NCBI RefSeq assembly: GCF_023053635.1
Contig: NC_086179.1
Span: forward strand, 9,004,001 to 9,068,000
Direction of reading: 5' to 3'
Source of the DNA: Elgaria multicarinata webbii
Taxonomy: Eukaryota; Chordata; Lepidosauria; Squamata; Anguidae
Length of the DNA stretch: 64,000 nt
A program made the translations under genes and the position numbers. Each line of letters begins with the position of its first letter. The stretch's first letter is position 1. The notes beneath the pieces were generated by a model. It did not search any database, was not told where the DNA came from, and was given only the letters and a program-made list of their open reading frames with translations. Below, piece after piece: positions 1-11,014 of the stretch.

Positions 1-817
1 CATCTGGAAAATCCTGGCATGAATTAAAAAGCAAGTTTCTAGCCTTTAGGATTGCAAAGAGGGGGCTGTTGAAAGTGCTTGGACAATGCTTGGTTAAAAT
101 CTCAAGAGCCAGGAGAGAGAGGCTGAGGATGAACAGTGCTATGGAGGAGCAAAATAAAGTATGCAAAATCTTTTCATATTATTGCCCCCACCTACATAAT
201 TCGTGCACAGTGCAGAATTCATCTTTTTCTGGATGCAGAATTTTGGTTGGCTTGCTGCAGAGGAAGCCCACCTTGTAAATGCAGCACTGCCTTTCGTAAA
301 ACCTGGTTTCATGGTTCTTCTAACAATTGTGCATAGGAACTACAGTGACTAATGTGGTGCCTTGAACTTCCAGCCCCTGGAACAGAACGTGTCTTGGTAG
401 AAGACTTGTGGATGTGGGCTAGAGACTTATAAGGCTACAGTTTCATTTCTCTCTTTGGCTTGTGTATATACCCCCAACCCTCAGCTCTATGTAAACAAAC
501 TGACATTTCTCTGCAAGCTTGTTTTGGAAGAAAATGCCTTGAATCTGTGAGAAAGGTGGGTGATATTTTGTACCACAAGAACAGCAAACTCTAGTAATGC
601 ACATTATGAGTCAAGCCCCCACTTCTGTTTAGGGTTCTGCATGGCCACCCAACCCACTTCGGAGGCTGATTTGGAGCTTCCGAATTGGCCCTGATCCGCT
701 TCGGGCCACTTCAGATCCGAAGTGAGATTTGGACATCTGAAGCTGCTGGAGGAGTGCCTGTGAAAGCCAGGTGCAAAGCTGACAGGGAGTGTGACGGACT
801 CCCCCTCAGCTCATTTC
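1..817. other. No gene recognised
   Basis: Apparently unique sequence. At 655-740 an inverted GATCCGCTTCGG/CAGATCCGAAG pattern may be an old transposon end. Confidence 0.4.
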
Positions 818-1190
818 ATAGAATCATAGAATAGCAGAGTTGGAAGGGGCCTACAAGGCCATCGAGTCCAACCCCCTGCTCAATGCAGGAATCCACCCTA
901 AAGCATCCCTGAAAGATGGTTGTCCAGCTGCCTCTTGAATGACTCTAGTGTGGGAGGACCCACAACCTCCCTAGGTAACTGATTCCATTGTCATACTGCT
1001 CTAACAGTCAGGAAGTTTTTCCTGATGTCCAGCTGGAATCTGGCTTCCTTTAACTTGAGCCCATTATTCCGTGTCCTGCACTCTGGGAGGATCGAGAAGA
1101 GATCCTGGCCCTCCTCTGTGTGACAACCTTTTAAGTATTTGAAGAGTGCTATCATGTCTCCCCTCAATCTCAATCAGGTCTCCCGAACCT
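818..1190 (-). mobile_element. CR1 LINE 3' fragment
   Basis: The ATCATAGAATAGCAGAGTTG 3' end and the coding tail ([19 protein letters not shown]) read on the minus strand. It is 5'-truncated. Confidence 0.9.
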
Positions 1191-1635
1191 GGTTAGCTGC
1201 TGCCCTTTATGGCCACCATTGTGTGTAACACTAAATCTACAAAAATCCAGAGCCCCCATCTTATGTAAAAATGGTGGCTCTCATAGAGGACAGGTGGCTG
1301 CTGGGTGAGAGCAGACAAATCTGCTAAGTCCTGGTTGCTTGTACAGCTTTGCTGGTGGGAGCAGTAGCTCGCCATCGTCCGGATTGGACTGATCAGGTCT
1401 TTATCCGGATATTTACAGCTTCGTTCTAAAATCGCCCCCTTTTGTTTTGGCATTTGGCTCTGGAACCAAAGCAGTGCACAGAACCAGTCTTGGGCATGTT
1501 CAAAGCCCTGCTTCTTTTATCTGACTCATTTCTTTGAAAAATAATAATTAAAAAATATGCCACCTATTTGCCATTGTTGACATCCAGGGGTGATGGTCAA
1601 GTTAGTAAGAGCTTAATTAAGTTGAAGATTAAGAA

Positions 1636-1830
1636 CGTAAGAAGTGCCATGCTGGATCAGACCGAGGGTCCATCTAGTCCAGCACTCTGTTCACACGGTG
1701 ACCAACCAGCTGTCGACCAGGGGCCAACAAACCAGGGCATGGTGCAACAGCACCCTCCCACCCATGTTCCCCAGCAACTGGTGCACATGGGCTTACTGCC
1801 TCGGATTGAAACATACTTGTGTGTAGATAA
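1636..1830 (-). mobile_element. CR1/L3-like LINE 3' end
   Basis: AAGAACGTAAGAAGTGCCAT, followed by GGATCAGACCGAGGGTCCAT, is the recurrent 3' end of this second LINE family. Confidence 0.8.
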
Positions 1831-2442
1831 TTAAGCAACTATAAAATAAGTTGTTGAAGCACCCCTAAAAGCAACAACTAAACTAGGTGTGTGTGTGGGG
1901 GGGTGTTGTGGAAAATGGGCTTAGTCGTGGTAAGTACCTCAGCCTGAACTAAACCATGCCTCTAGAATATTCCGTGACCTCCGTGTACGGGGGCTGTTGA
2001 AACGTGTTGGTGAGAAACACGAGCACTTTGTTTCAGCTGCTGAGTTTGAAGCGAGGACCCGTGTGTGGGTTGATTCTGGCCTGTTGTCATGGTGTTGTTA
2101 AAACATTTCCATCACAAGCCTTCCAGTTTCTCAGAGCGGAGAGCCAAATTGAGCTCCTACTTTTGTTTTGTTTTTTAAAAATAAATAATCAGCCCTTCTC
2201 TCTTCAGTGGAGATTTTGTAGCATGAATCATTTTGATAAGGAAGCACCTGCCTCCCCCCCCGCCTTAAAAACAAAAATTAAGAAAACACCACCCATTAAT
2301 AATTGCAAACTTGGACAGGGAATAAAAAAGGGGGCTGCACAGTAGTCTTTTCATCCAGCATTGTGAATTTGCCAGCTTGTGAGGTGCAAGGCCAGGCTTC
2401 AGCAGATGTACAGGCCTCAGAAGGCCGAGATAGAGTTTTTTT
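1831..2442. other. No gene recognised
   Basis: A short (GT) run near 1889, otherwise unique intronic or flanking sequence. Confidence 0.4.
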
Positions 2443-2450
2443 GTTTCCAT

Positions 2451-2770
2451 TAGGGTGACCCTATGAAAAGGAGGACAGGGCTCCTGTATCTTTAACAGTT
2501 GCATAGAAAAGGGAATTTCAGCAGATGTCATTTGTATGCATGCAGCACCTGGTGAAATTTCCTCTTCAACTTAACAGTTAAAGCTGCAGGAGCTATACTA
2601 GAGTGACCAGATTTAAAAGAGGGCAGGGCTCCTGCAGCTTTAAGTATTGTGATGAAGAGGGGATTTCACCAGGTGCTGCATGCATGCAGATGGCACCTGC
2701 TGAAATTCCCTTTTCAATACAACTGTTAAAGATACAGGAGCCCTGTCCTCCTTTTCATGTGGTCACCCTA
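2451..2770. mobile_element. TAGGGTGACC palindromic MITE, copy 1, with 8-bp target duplication
   Basis: The 320-bp foldback element has ends TAGGGTGACC and GGTCACCCTA. Its two arms each repeat the GAGGACAGGGCTCCTG-type block. GTTTCCAT flanks both sides (2443-2450 and 2771-2778). The 8-bp duplication indicates a hAT-type transposon. Confidence 0.93.
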
Positions 2771-2876
2771 GTTTCCATGGAAATAGGGCAAGATGAGAGT
2801 TGGGCATCATAGGTGGGTTGAGGACAGCAGGCAGAGGTGTCGTCTGGCAAGCACTGAGCAGGAGTTCTTATGTAAG

Positions 2877-3445
2877 CCAGTGTGGCCTAGTGGTTAGAGG
2901 GTTGGATTGGAAGCTGAGAGATCTGGGTTCTAGTTCTCATTCTAGGGTGACCATATGGAAAGGGACAGGGCACCTGTATCTTTAATAGTTGCATAGAAAA
3001 GGGAATTTCAGCAGGTGTCATTGGTAAGCATACAGCACCTGGTGAGATTCCCTCTTCATCACAACAGTTAAAGCTGCAGGAGTCCTGCCCTCTTTTGTAT
3101 CTGGTCACTCTAGCTATACTTCAGCAGCTTGAACGGTTGTGATGAAGAGGGAACTTCACCAGGTGCTGCATGCATACGAATGACACCTGCTGAAATTCCC
3201 TTTGCTATGCAACTGTTAAAGATACAGGAGCCCTGTCCTCCTTTTCATATGGTCACCCTATACCCATTTGGACACGAAGCTCACTGGGTGACTTTGGCCC
3301 AGTCACTGACTCTCAGCCTAACTTACCTCACAGGGTTGTTGTTGTGAGGCTAACATGGAGAAAAGGACAATGTCAGCAGCCTAGGGTTCCTTGCAAGAGG
3401 GAAAAAGGTGGGCTATAAATATAATAACAACAACACTAATAATAA
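2877..3445 (+). mobile_element. tRNA-derived SINE split by a MITE
   Basis: The head GCCAGTGTGGCCTAGTGGTT (2878-2942) has a tRNA-like A box. The body resumes at 3261 with CTCACTGGGTGACTTTGGCC and CTCACAGGGTTGTTGTTGTG. The MITE at 2943-3260 interrupts it. Confidence 0.85.
2943..3260. mobile_element. TAGGGTGACC palindromic MITE, copy 2, inside a SINE
   Basis: 318 bp with the same ends and internal blocks as copy 1. No clear duplication is left. Confidence 0.9.
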
Positions 3446-4045
3446 CATCACCAGCATTTACATACTGCCTTACCTGCTAAAAAGCCTTCAAAGCAGTGTG
3501 AGACAATTTAAAACAATAAAACCATAACACACAAACAGTTTAAACACACACACTTATTAAAGCTTTTAAAGGCCTGTGTACCCTTTCTAAAGGCCAAGAG
3601 AAGTGTAGTTTTTGAGACAGCGCATTCCATAGTTTTGGGCAATGCAGGAGAAGGCCTTTTCATGTGTACCTGCCAAATGGGCCTGTGCAGGTAATGTTGC
3701 TCTCGATAGGGAGATCTTAATATCTGGGGAGGTTCAAAGCAAGACAGCAGGGCCTAAGCTGTTTAGGTCTTTAAAAGCTAAAACCGACACCTTGACTTGA
3801 GCCTGGAAAGCAATTGGCAACCAGTGTAGGTCGTTTGAGACAGGTGCAATGTTGTCCTGATACTGTGCACTGGTTAGCTGCCTAAGCTGCCACATTTTTC
3901 ACCAGTTGAAACTTCTGGACACTCTTCAGGAGTAGCCCTATGTGGAGCATATGACAGTAGTCTGAAGGTGATGTAACCAAGGCATGGATAACCATAGCCA
4001 AGTCAGACTGATTCAGGAAGGGTCACAGCTGGCGCAAGGAGCATA
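3446..4045 (-). mobile_element. L2-like LINE fragment
   Basis: GGTCTTTAAAAGCTAAAACC, then GGAAAGCAATTGGCAACCAG and GCATGGATAACCATAGCCAA, belong to the widespread squamate LINE whose minus strand encodes the reverse transcriptase C-terminus. The frame is eroded. Confidence 0.7.
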
Positions 4046-4170
4046 ATTATGCAAACATTTCCATTGAAAGGGTTCCCTTGGCAACGAGAAGCCAAAGTGG
4101 TTATAGGGGGTTGGCATAAGACTGGGGTGACCTTGGTTGCAATGCCCACTTGGCTGTGAAGCTTTGTGGC

Positions 4171-4837
4171 AGGGTGGATTCGATTTAAATCAATTTGATT
4201 TAAATCATGATTTAAATCACTATTCAGAAAGACTCGAATTAATCATGTGATTTCCCCCCCCCCCAAAAAAGTGCACTCTTTCATTGAATGTTTTGGAAAC
4301 TTAAAAAATATAAAAAATATATATATAAAAATAAACTTAGCACTTAAGAGGTAAGGTGGTTGATTCTGTGTACATAGATTTGCAAAGGAACAATGGGATT
4401 GTGATCTCTGCAGACCCAAATTCACAGTTTTGAGAACTGTAAAACCAAGCACCTGTGATAATATCTTCTAGATAGAAAAAATGCCCAATAATCTTACAGA
4501 AACCTCTGGAAAAGCATGACATTGTGAACGGATTAATTCATTCACCCAAAAATTTAAACATTGCATGAATATACAGCCTCATGCTACCTAATTAAAAACT
4601 AATCCTTATTTCACGATGAATAAACTTTGAACTATGATGTATCTTAAATAGAAAACTATCTTTAGATAGATTTTTTCTCAAAAAGCATTTTATTTTAAAA
4701 AAATCAGATTTAAATAAAAAAATTCAGATTTTTTAATTAGCATTTTATTAAAAAAATCCGATTTAAATTAAAAAATCAGTTTTTTTAATTTACTTTTTTT
4801 AAAAACAACAACAACAACATTGATTTTTATCCGCCCT
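4171..4837. mobile_element. A/T-rich GATTTAAATC-repeat element
   Basis: AGGGTGGATTCGATTTAAAT at the left and TTGATTTTTATCCGCCCT at the right form imperfect inverted ends. Subterminal GATTTAAATC palindromes are repeated near both ends. I read it as a non-autonomous DNA transposon of unknown superfamily. Confidence 0.65.
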
Positions 4838-4860
4838 GCTCTGTAGATGTCCCTTTAACG

Positions 4861-4990
4861 CAGCCTTCCTCAACCTGGGGCGCTCCAGATGTGTTGGACT
4901 GCATCTCCCAGAATGCCCCAGCCAGCTGGCTGGGGCATTCTGGGAGTTGTAGTCCAACACATCTGGAGCGCCCCAGGTTGAGGAAGGCTG
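4861..4990. mobile_element. CAGCCTTCCTCAACC perfect-palindrome MITE, copy 1
   Basis: The 130-bp hairpin has ends CAGCCTTCCTCAACCTGGGG and its complement. It has an exact 8-bp duplication, CTTTAACG (4853-4860 and 4991-4998), as in hAT elements. Confidence 0.95.
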
Positions 4991-4998
4991 CTTTAACG

Positions 4999-5486
4999 GG
5001 TCTTTCTGTAAAGTGAGGCTCTGTGGGCTACGCTCTCCACCCACCCGTTCAGCACACATCAGAAGGGGTTCTACATACATGGAGTTCTTCCATGTGAGAA
5101 GAAGTCCTGGCCCACTCAAGATCTCTCCCCACCTCCCAGTGTGGTGAAGCTCTGTGAGCACTGAACACATGGGATGGGGTTAGCCCATCCGTTCCCACAA
5201 TGCCCCTCACTCAGTCTTTGTGTGCATGGGGAGGTAGACTGAAAGCGCCCCCCTCTAGTGTTTAATCAGCCTCATGGAGTGCAATGCTGTTCTGATCTCC
5301 TTGTAGGAAGGGTGGAATATAAACAGAATGAATCAATAAATTAAAGTGGCAGGATTGAAGAGCTCCCTTCCCAGATAAAGAACTCCATGCACCTCACCCG
5401 GCTGTCTAATATGTGAGCCTGTCTGTGTTGCAATGTCCTTGCATCTCATTGTTCATCAACCCCACTGGCTGTTCCCTTCCCAACCC
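4999..5486. other. No gene recognised
   Basis: Unique sequence between the palindromic MITE and the LINE tail. Confidence 0.4.

Positions 5487-5487
<1 letters not shown>

Positions 5488-5535
<48 letters not shown>
5488..5535. repeat. (ATT)n microsatellite, LINE tail
   Basis: An uninterrupted ATT run forming the 3' tail of the L2-like LINE. Confidence 0.97.
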
Positions 5536-5536
<1 letters not shown>

Positions 5537-5689
5537 TATATAGCACCATTAATGTACATGGTGCTGTACAGAGTAAAACAATAAATAGCAAGACCCTGCC
5601 GCATAGGCTTACATTCTAATAAAATCATAATAAAGCAATAAGGAGGGGAAGAGAATGCACCAAACAGGCAGTATAAAAGTCAGAACAAT

Positions 5690-6157
5690 TCAAGTTTTAA
5701 AAGCTTTAGGAAAAAGAAAAGTTTTTAGCTGAGCTTTAAAAGCTGCGATTGAACTTGTAGTTCTCAAATGTTCTGGAAGAGCGTTCCAGGCGTAAGGGGC
5801 AGCCGAAGAAAATGGACGAAGCCGAGCAAGGGAAGTGGAGACCCTTGGGCGGGTGAGAGACATGGCATTAGAGGAGCGAAGAGCACGAGCGGGGCAATAG
5901 TGTGAGATGAGAGAGGAAAGATAGGAAGGAGCTAGACCGTGAAAAGCTTTGTAGGTCAACAGGAGAAGTTTATATTGGATTCTGGAGTGAATTGGAAGCC
6001 AATGAAGAGATTTCAGAAGTGGAGTGACATGGTCAGAGCGGCGAGCCAAGAAGATGATCTTAGCAGCAGAGAGGTGAACGGAAACCAATGGACTGATGTG
6101 AGAAGAAGGAAGGCTAGTGAGAAGAAGGTTGCAGTAGTCCAACCGAGAAATAACCAA
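5690..6157 (-). CDS. L2-like reverse transcriptase C-terminal fragment, open (155 aa)
   Basis: The protein reads [20 protein letters not shown], then [20 protein letters not shown] and [16 protein letters not shown], and ends [26 protein letters not shown] and the YKLLLLTYKA.HGLAP block are typical of the thumb and C-terminal region of L2/CR1-superfamily reverse transcriptases. The catalytic DD motif is absent because the element is 5'-truncated, so it cannot act alone. Confidence 0.82.
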   Translation of the reverse strand: MVISRLDYCNLLLTSLPSSHISPLVSVHLSAAKIIFLARRSDHVTPLLKSLHWLPIHSRIQYKLLLLTYKAFHGLAPSYLSSLISHYCPARALRSSNAMSLTRPRVSTSLARLRPFSSAAPYAWNALPEHLRTTSSIAAFKAQLKTFLFPKAFKT

Positions 6158-6177
6158 TGCATGAACAAGAGATAAAA

Positions 6178-6300
6178 AATCTCTTTAAATGGAAGTGACT
6201 TTCCAGCTTGGCTTTTACGCTTTTTGCAAAGGCGTAGCAAAAATTGCCGTTATCTTGGGTATTTCTGACTTCTGCATTGCTTTCTAACTCCTGCTTGTGT
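6178..6300. repeat. Unclassified interspersed repeat, copy 1
   Basis: CTCTTTAAATGGAAGTGACT through TATTTCTGACTTCTGCATTG is clearly homologous to 10905-11017. Family unknown. Confidence 0.6.
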
Positions 6301-7671
6301 GCGTGCGCGGTTCCACAAAGACTCAAATCAAACAGGGAGCAGAGTTACGAGCATTACTTCTTGCTCAGTGCCTTGGAATCAGCATGGATTAAAAATAATC
6401 CCAGTGCTCATGAGAGCTTGGAGCAAAAAACGCACTCCCTTACAAGGCAGTCAAATACCACAACCTGCCGGGCGTGTTGCATGCCCTGCACAGTTGAGGT
6501 TTTGAGGCAAGAGGATGGCAGAGAAATGTTTAGAAACAAGCCAGTATCTTGCATTAGGTTGTTGGTGTTGAGCCTTGGAGTAGTTGTTGAAATGTCTCCT
6601 GGTTGGACATCCTTGCTTACCCCTTCTTGACACTTTTTAGTGGAAAAACAGTGTCTTGGGAGATGAAGAGTAGTAAGGTAGTAAGATCTGGCCTCCCAAA
6701 GGTGGTAGAATGAGGAGGAAGTAAACAGCTGTGTTGCATCACAGCAAAGTTACTGGTTCCATCTCATGTCTTCATCACTGGCCTTATCTTCTCCATCTAT
6801 TCCCCCGTCTGCCACTGCCAGCATCCATACAGCGCAGTTTGTATGTTCCACGAGGGCTTAGCACAGTCTCCCATCCCATGGAAATCGAGTCATGCCTCTT
6901 GTGGCTCATTGACCCCAGAAGCACAAGAGCCCCCAAGCGAGGAATTTCTCTTCATAGCTTTTCCATGCCGCATGTGATGGTTCGGTAGGACAGCCGCCCT
7001 CTGGCCCTGGAATGAAAGTGACACCTTTCCATGGTTCTTTCAAGGAATCTTTCAAAGCCCATCTACAGCCAGGTAGCTGGGACTTGTGTTTTGTGTTGTT
7101 GTCGTTTATTCGTTCAGTCGCTTCCGACTCTTCGTGACTCTTCGTAACTCTTCATGTTACTCTCGTGTAATTATGCCCAGTTCCAATTCAGTTCAGGATC
7201 AGCATGCTCTGGGCAGGGAGGATTAAACTTCCTCCCAGGTTTCCCCCAGAATTCCACTCCCCTGCAGGGTGTGTGAGCATTTTAAAAAAGAAAGAAAACG
7301 AAGTCTTATTGGGGGCTTCTCTGAAGTCTACTTAGTGCTAAACAAGCCTTCCTTTCTGTCTTCCCATCCCTTCCAGACATTGCATGTGCGGCCTTTGGGG
7401 AAGGATGAACTTTTCTGGCTCACTTGGTCTGTTGAATGTGCAAAACATGCGGTTCCGTTCGGCTTCTATTTCAGCCTCTGCCAGATGCCGTCACGTCTGT
7501 TTCCTCTCAACATTACTGAAGGAACAGGATGGGTTTGTTTCTGGCATGGAACAGCCTCCCCACTTTCAAGAGGCGTTCAGTGCCAAAAAAGTGCAAGAAC
7601 GTGTGCATTGTATATAGAATACAGGCAGCCTTGCTTAAAACCTAGAAATGACCAGATCAATTGGGCAACTA
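6301..7671. other. No gene recognised
   Basis: Unique sequence. TTTATTCGTTCAGTCGCTTC (about 7104-7123) looks like a BovB/Sauria-SINE 3' end fragment. Sought here and not found: upstream TMEM110L exons. Confidence 0.4.
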
Positions 7672-8722
7672 AGGGCTTTGCTAGACCTACCTTGGAATCC
7701 GGGCCTGTAGAAGGGCCAGGCCACGCTAGAAGTAGTGCGGCCTGTCGGCCCCGTCTACACGTCAGATGCGACGGGATCTAGGAAAGCCCCATCGCGTCCG
7801 CCATTTTCTTTTGTAGTTAAAGGGGTTGCGTGCGCAGGAGCGCACCAGCGCTAAAGGTAGGGATTTTTTTTAAAAAAAATTGGGTTCCCTGCTCCCCTTC
7901 CCCCCAATTCCCCCCCCATGCGATCTCCCCTGGCCTCCGATCCCCTCGATTTCCCCTGGCTTCCATTTCCCGATCTCCCGTAGCCCTCCGTTTCCTGCCC
8001 CCCGAAGACCTCCGTTTCCTGCCCCCAATCTCCCGTAGCCCTCCGTTTCCCGCTCCCGAAGGCCTCCGTTTCCTGCCCCTGATCTCCCAGGGGAGATCCT
8101 GCCCCTGATAGTCCTCCGTTTCCCGCCCCGATCTCCTGTAGCCCTCTGTTTCCTGCCCCCCGAAGGCCTCCGTTTCCCGCCCCCGATCTCCCGTAGCCCT
8201 CCGTTTCCTGCCCTGATCTCCTGTAGCCCTCCGTTTCCCGCCCCTCTGAAGGCCTCCGTTTCCCACCCCCGATCTCCCGTAGCCCTCTGTTTCCCGCCCC
8301 CCTGAAGGCTTCCGTTTCCCACCCCCAATCTCCTGTAGCCCTCCGTCCCTTAGGCCGCAATCCCCGCCCCCCATGTTCCTTAGGCCGCGATCCCCGCCCC
8401 CCATGTCCCTTAGGCCGCGATTCCGCCCCCCAGCCCTGATGGCCGCATCGCTCCTGTGGAGCACTGCAGCTGGTCAGTCGCTTTTCCCAGCTACTCAGGA
8501 GTAAATGCGGTAGCCGGGAAAAGCAGCAGACCTGGCTACATGCCTGCAGTCTCGGGCTCAGCCCAAGACCGCAGGAAAAACCGGGCTAAAAGAGGTGCCG
8601 GTTACCCCGGTCCCAGAGAGGGTTGACCCCTGCCTGAGCCCGGGATACCCTGTGCATCATCTGGATGCACAGGGACGATCACGGGCCTCGCATCGGGCTA
8701 AAGCCTCATCTGGCAAGGCCCT
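7672..8722. mobile_element. GC-rich non-autonomous DNA transposon with internal minisatellite (copy A)
   Basis: The ends AGGGCTTTGCTAGACC and (complement) AGGGCCTTGCCAGATG are inverted. The interior has GCGTCCGCCATTTTC, the minisatellite at 7930-8420, and a GC-rich right half ending CATCATCTGGATGCACAGGG. It appears to have inserted in an L3-like LINE. CTAA occurs at both junctions, but the duplication length is uncertain. Confidence 0.72.
7930..8420. repeat. Minisatellite inside GC-rich element A
   Basis: Irregular repeats of about 30 bp built from GATCTCCCGTAGCCCTCCGT and TTCCTGCCCC. They create long false open frames of Gly/Arg-rich type on the minus strand. Confidence 0.85.
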
Positions 8723-9165
8723 AACATGATTAAGGGGCTGGAGCATCTCCCCTCTGAGGGAAGGTTACATCAACTGGGATTGTTTCAATTGGAAAAAAAT
8801 GAGGCTAAGGGGAGACATGACAGAGGTGTACAGAATTATGCATGGTGTGGAGAATGTGGACAGGGAGACATTTTTCTCCCTCTCTCAGAATACCCGGGGT
8901 CATCCCATGAAGCTGATTGGTGGGAGATCCAGGACAAATAAAAGGAAGTCCTTCTTCACACAGCGCATAGTTAAATTATGGAACTCACTACCACAAGATG
9001 TAGTGATGGTCACCAATTTGGATGGCTTTAAAAGGGGGTTGGATAAATTTCTGCATCCTGAAGGCTATCAATGACTACTACCTGAAACATCTCCCAAAAC
9101 AGGGGCAGTAGGGTTAGACATGACAGGTGTGTTGTGTGTTGTTGCATGGAGTACACCCAGCCATA
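8723..9165 (+). mobile_element. CR1/L3-like LINE fragment
   Basis: The frame LRGDMTEVYRIMHGVENVDR, then [20 protein letters not shown] and [15 protein letters not shown], is the C-terminal tail of a CR1-superfamily reverse transcriptase protein. It starts directly at the end of the GC-rich transposon at 7672-8722, which seems to have inserted into it. Confidence 0.82.
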
Positions 9166-10904
9166 TGGCCATGCTCTGAAGAGGTCTAGGTGCAAAGTAC
9201 GCATAGCATCATATGTAGTTTCTATTTTCCTCCTGTGTAGCCAAAGGAGGCTGAGGGGGGTGTCTGTGTGTTAACATAATTAATGTTCTGTGCAATTTAA
9301 GCCCTCCTCGAGGAAAACACAAGCATCTTGAGCCCTGTGGGATTTTCTCCTTCCTTGGAATAGATCTCCTTGAAGGATCAGCTTAGATCCAAAAATGGCT
9401 TGTAGAAAGCAGGACTGTTATTGAGGAAAGACAAATAATAATAATAAAAAACCCACCATGGGCACATAAACAGGCTTACTTATTTTACAGTTATTAATTG
9501 CACAGTTCATTTGGATCTTGCCCTATTTATCTTTCCAATAAACACTTCATTTGTAACATTCCCCCCCCCCCAGCCACAAAACCTTTTGCAGATGTCTTAG
9601 TTAGTGCCCTAATTTGCGTGATCGTTTATCTCTGGTCCCAGCATCCACATCCTCAGAGACATCTGCCCTTTGCACTGTTGTTATTGTTAATACTGGCCTC
9701 CTAGCTCTTGAGCTGTATTGAGGGGCATAAAATTTGCTTTATGTGGTCATAAGCAGTCAGAGATAATTTGGACGTGTGCACCGTGTTTGTCATATCCCAA
9801 TGGTACTTGGAGGTAGAGAACCAATTGGCAGTAGCAGGTGGGTGGTTACATTTTTTTTTTGACGAAGCATATAATTTACATCCAAGGCTGCATCTGGAAA
9901 TATTTAGTGGAGTTTGAACAGCTGGGAGACTTTTAAACGCCGCTGTGGTTTCGTTACAGGGATTTTTTTTATTTATTCTTTTGGTGTTTGCTAAGCTTCC
10001 CCCCCCCCCCCTCTAAGAGTCATTGCAGACCAGCTGGGGATAGATTATGAGCACAAGAGGAAGCAAAGTTCAAGTACAGAAAGGAAACCATGTATTTGTT
10101 CTATCTCCCTGTCTCGTTCGAAGATGGTAGGCGACGTTTTGCGCAAGGCCCTAAAACGCCTCTTGCTCTGCTTTGTGCAAAGTGTGAATGTTATTACAGG
10201 ATAGCGCTGGAAATGTAGCCTTTATAGGCTAACTGGAGGCGTTCAGCCAAAAGTCTGGCTTGTTTCAAATCAGCCTGTGAATCCTCCTCCGCCTTGGGTC
10301 ATATGTGTATCTCTTCTATTCCTGGTGTCAGCCGTGGGTTATGGAATTGGCTATTTGCGGCAGCCCAGAGACGGTTAATTTCCTTTGCCATGTTGATTGG
10401 TGGGCTGCAGTCATGGGCTGTGCTTTTCCATGTGAATTAGCAGCAGATGGGGCAACCTACAGGTATCTTTTTTGCACATTTTCAAAATGCAAAGAACTGC
10501 TGCCCTTGGAAGCTCTTCCATTTCATAAGTTCTAAAGCTGACTGTGGCAAGCAAAGGTACTTTGCGTATTCTCAAGTGGGGTCCCAGTCCGCTTGGGGAA
10601 CCATGCCCCCTTCCTCTGGCTCCACGCCTGACCAATAATTTCGGGGGTGGTGGTGGTATTTGGTGCAGTTTCTCCCCTCCACTGTAAAAGGCTGAAACGC
10701 CTCTCCTAAGGCTGAGTGACTTAGGTCAGTAAGGGCTTTAAATTGCAACGTGCTGTTAATTTTAATTTTTGGCCCTGCCCATTTTGCCATTTCGTCCTGC
10801 CCACTGCTGGAATGCAACTCCCAAGAACTTCTCTGAAATTAAATTCAGCCCTGGGCTCAAGAGCATTCCATTATTGTGGGATTGTCAAGCAAAACAAAAC
10901 CCTT
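9166..10904. other. No gene recognised
   Basis: The longest repeat-poor stretch, with poly-C runs near 9561 and 10001. Nothing matches TMEM110L N-terminal exons. Confidence 0.4.
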
Positions 10905-11014
10905 TATCCCTTTAAATGAAAGGGACTTTTCAACTTGGCTTTCATGATTTCTACAGAGGAGTAGCAAAAATTGCCATTTGCTGGGTGTTTCTGACTTCTG
11001 CATTGCAGTTTAAC

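Larger units (their letters stand above)
5487..6160 (-). mobile_element. L2-like LINE 3' unit with (ATT)n tail
   Basis: On the minus strand it ends in an (AAT)n tail (5488-5535). The open frame at 5690-6157 is described separately. Three further copies are at 19347-20052, 36258-36364 and 53084-53165. Confidence 0.85.

Noticed and set aside
5413-5619. Poly-Tyr frame (and similar poly-Ile frames at 52940-53279 and 57057-57365)
   Set aside because: Translations of (ATT)n microsatellites.
7384-7617. Possible exon after the acceptor-like tccttcccatcccttccag
   Set aside because: The sequence after the AG does not match TMEM110L N-terminal regions and no donor in frame was convincing.
7817-8464. 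215-codon minus-strand open frame, Gly/Arg-rich
   Set aside because: It lies on the minisatellite of the GC-rich transposon; all frames stay open and the repeat unit explains the composition.
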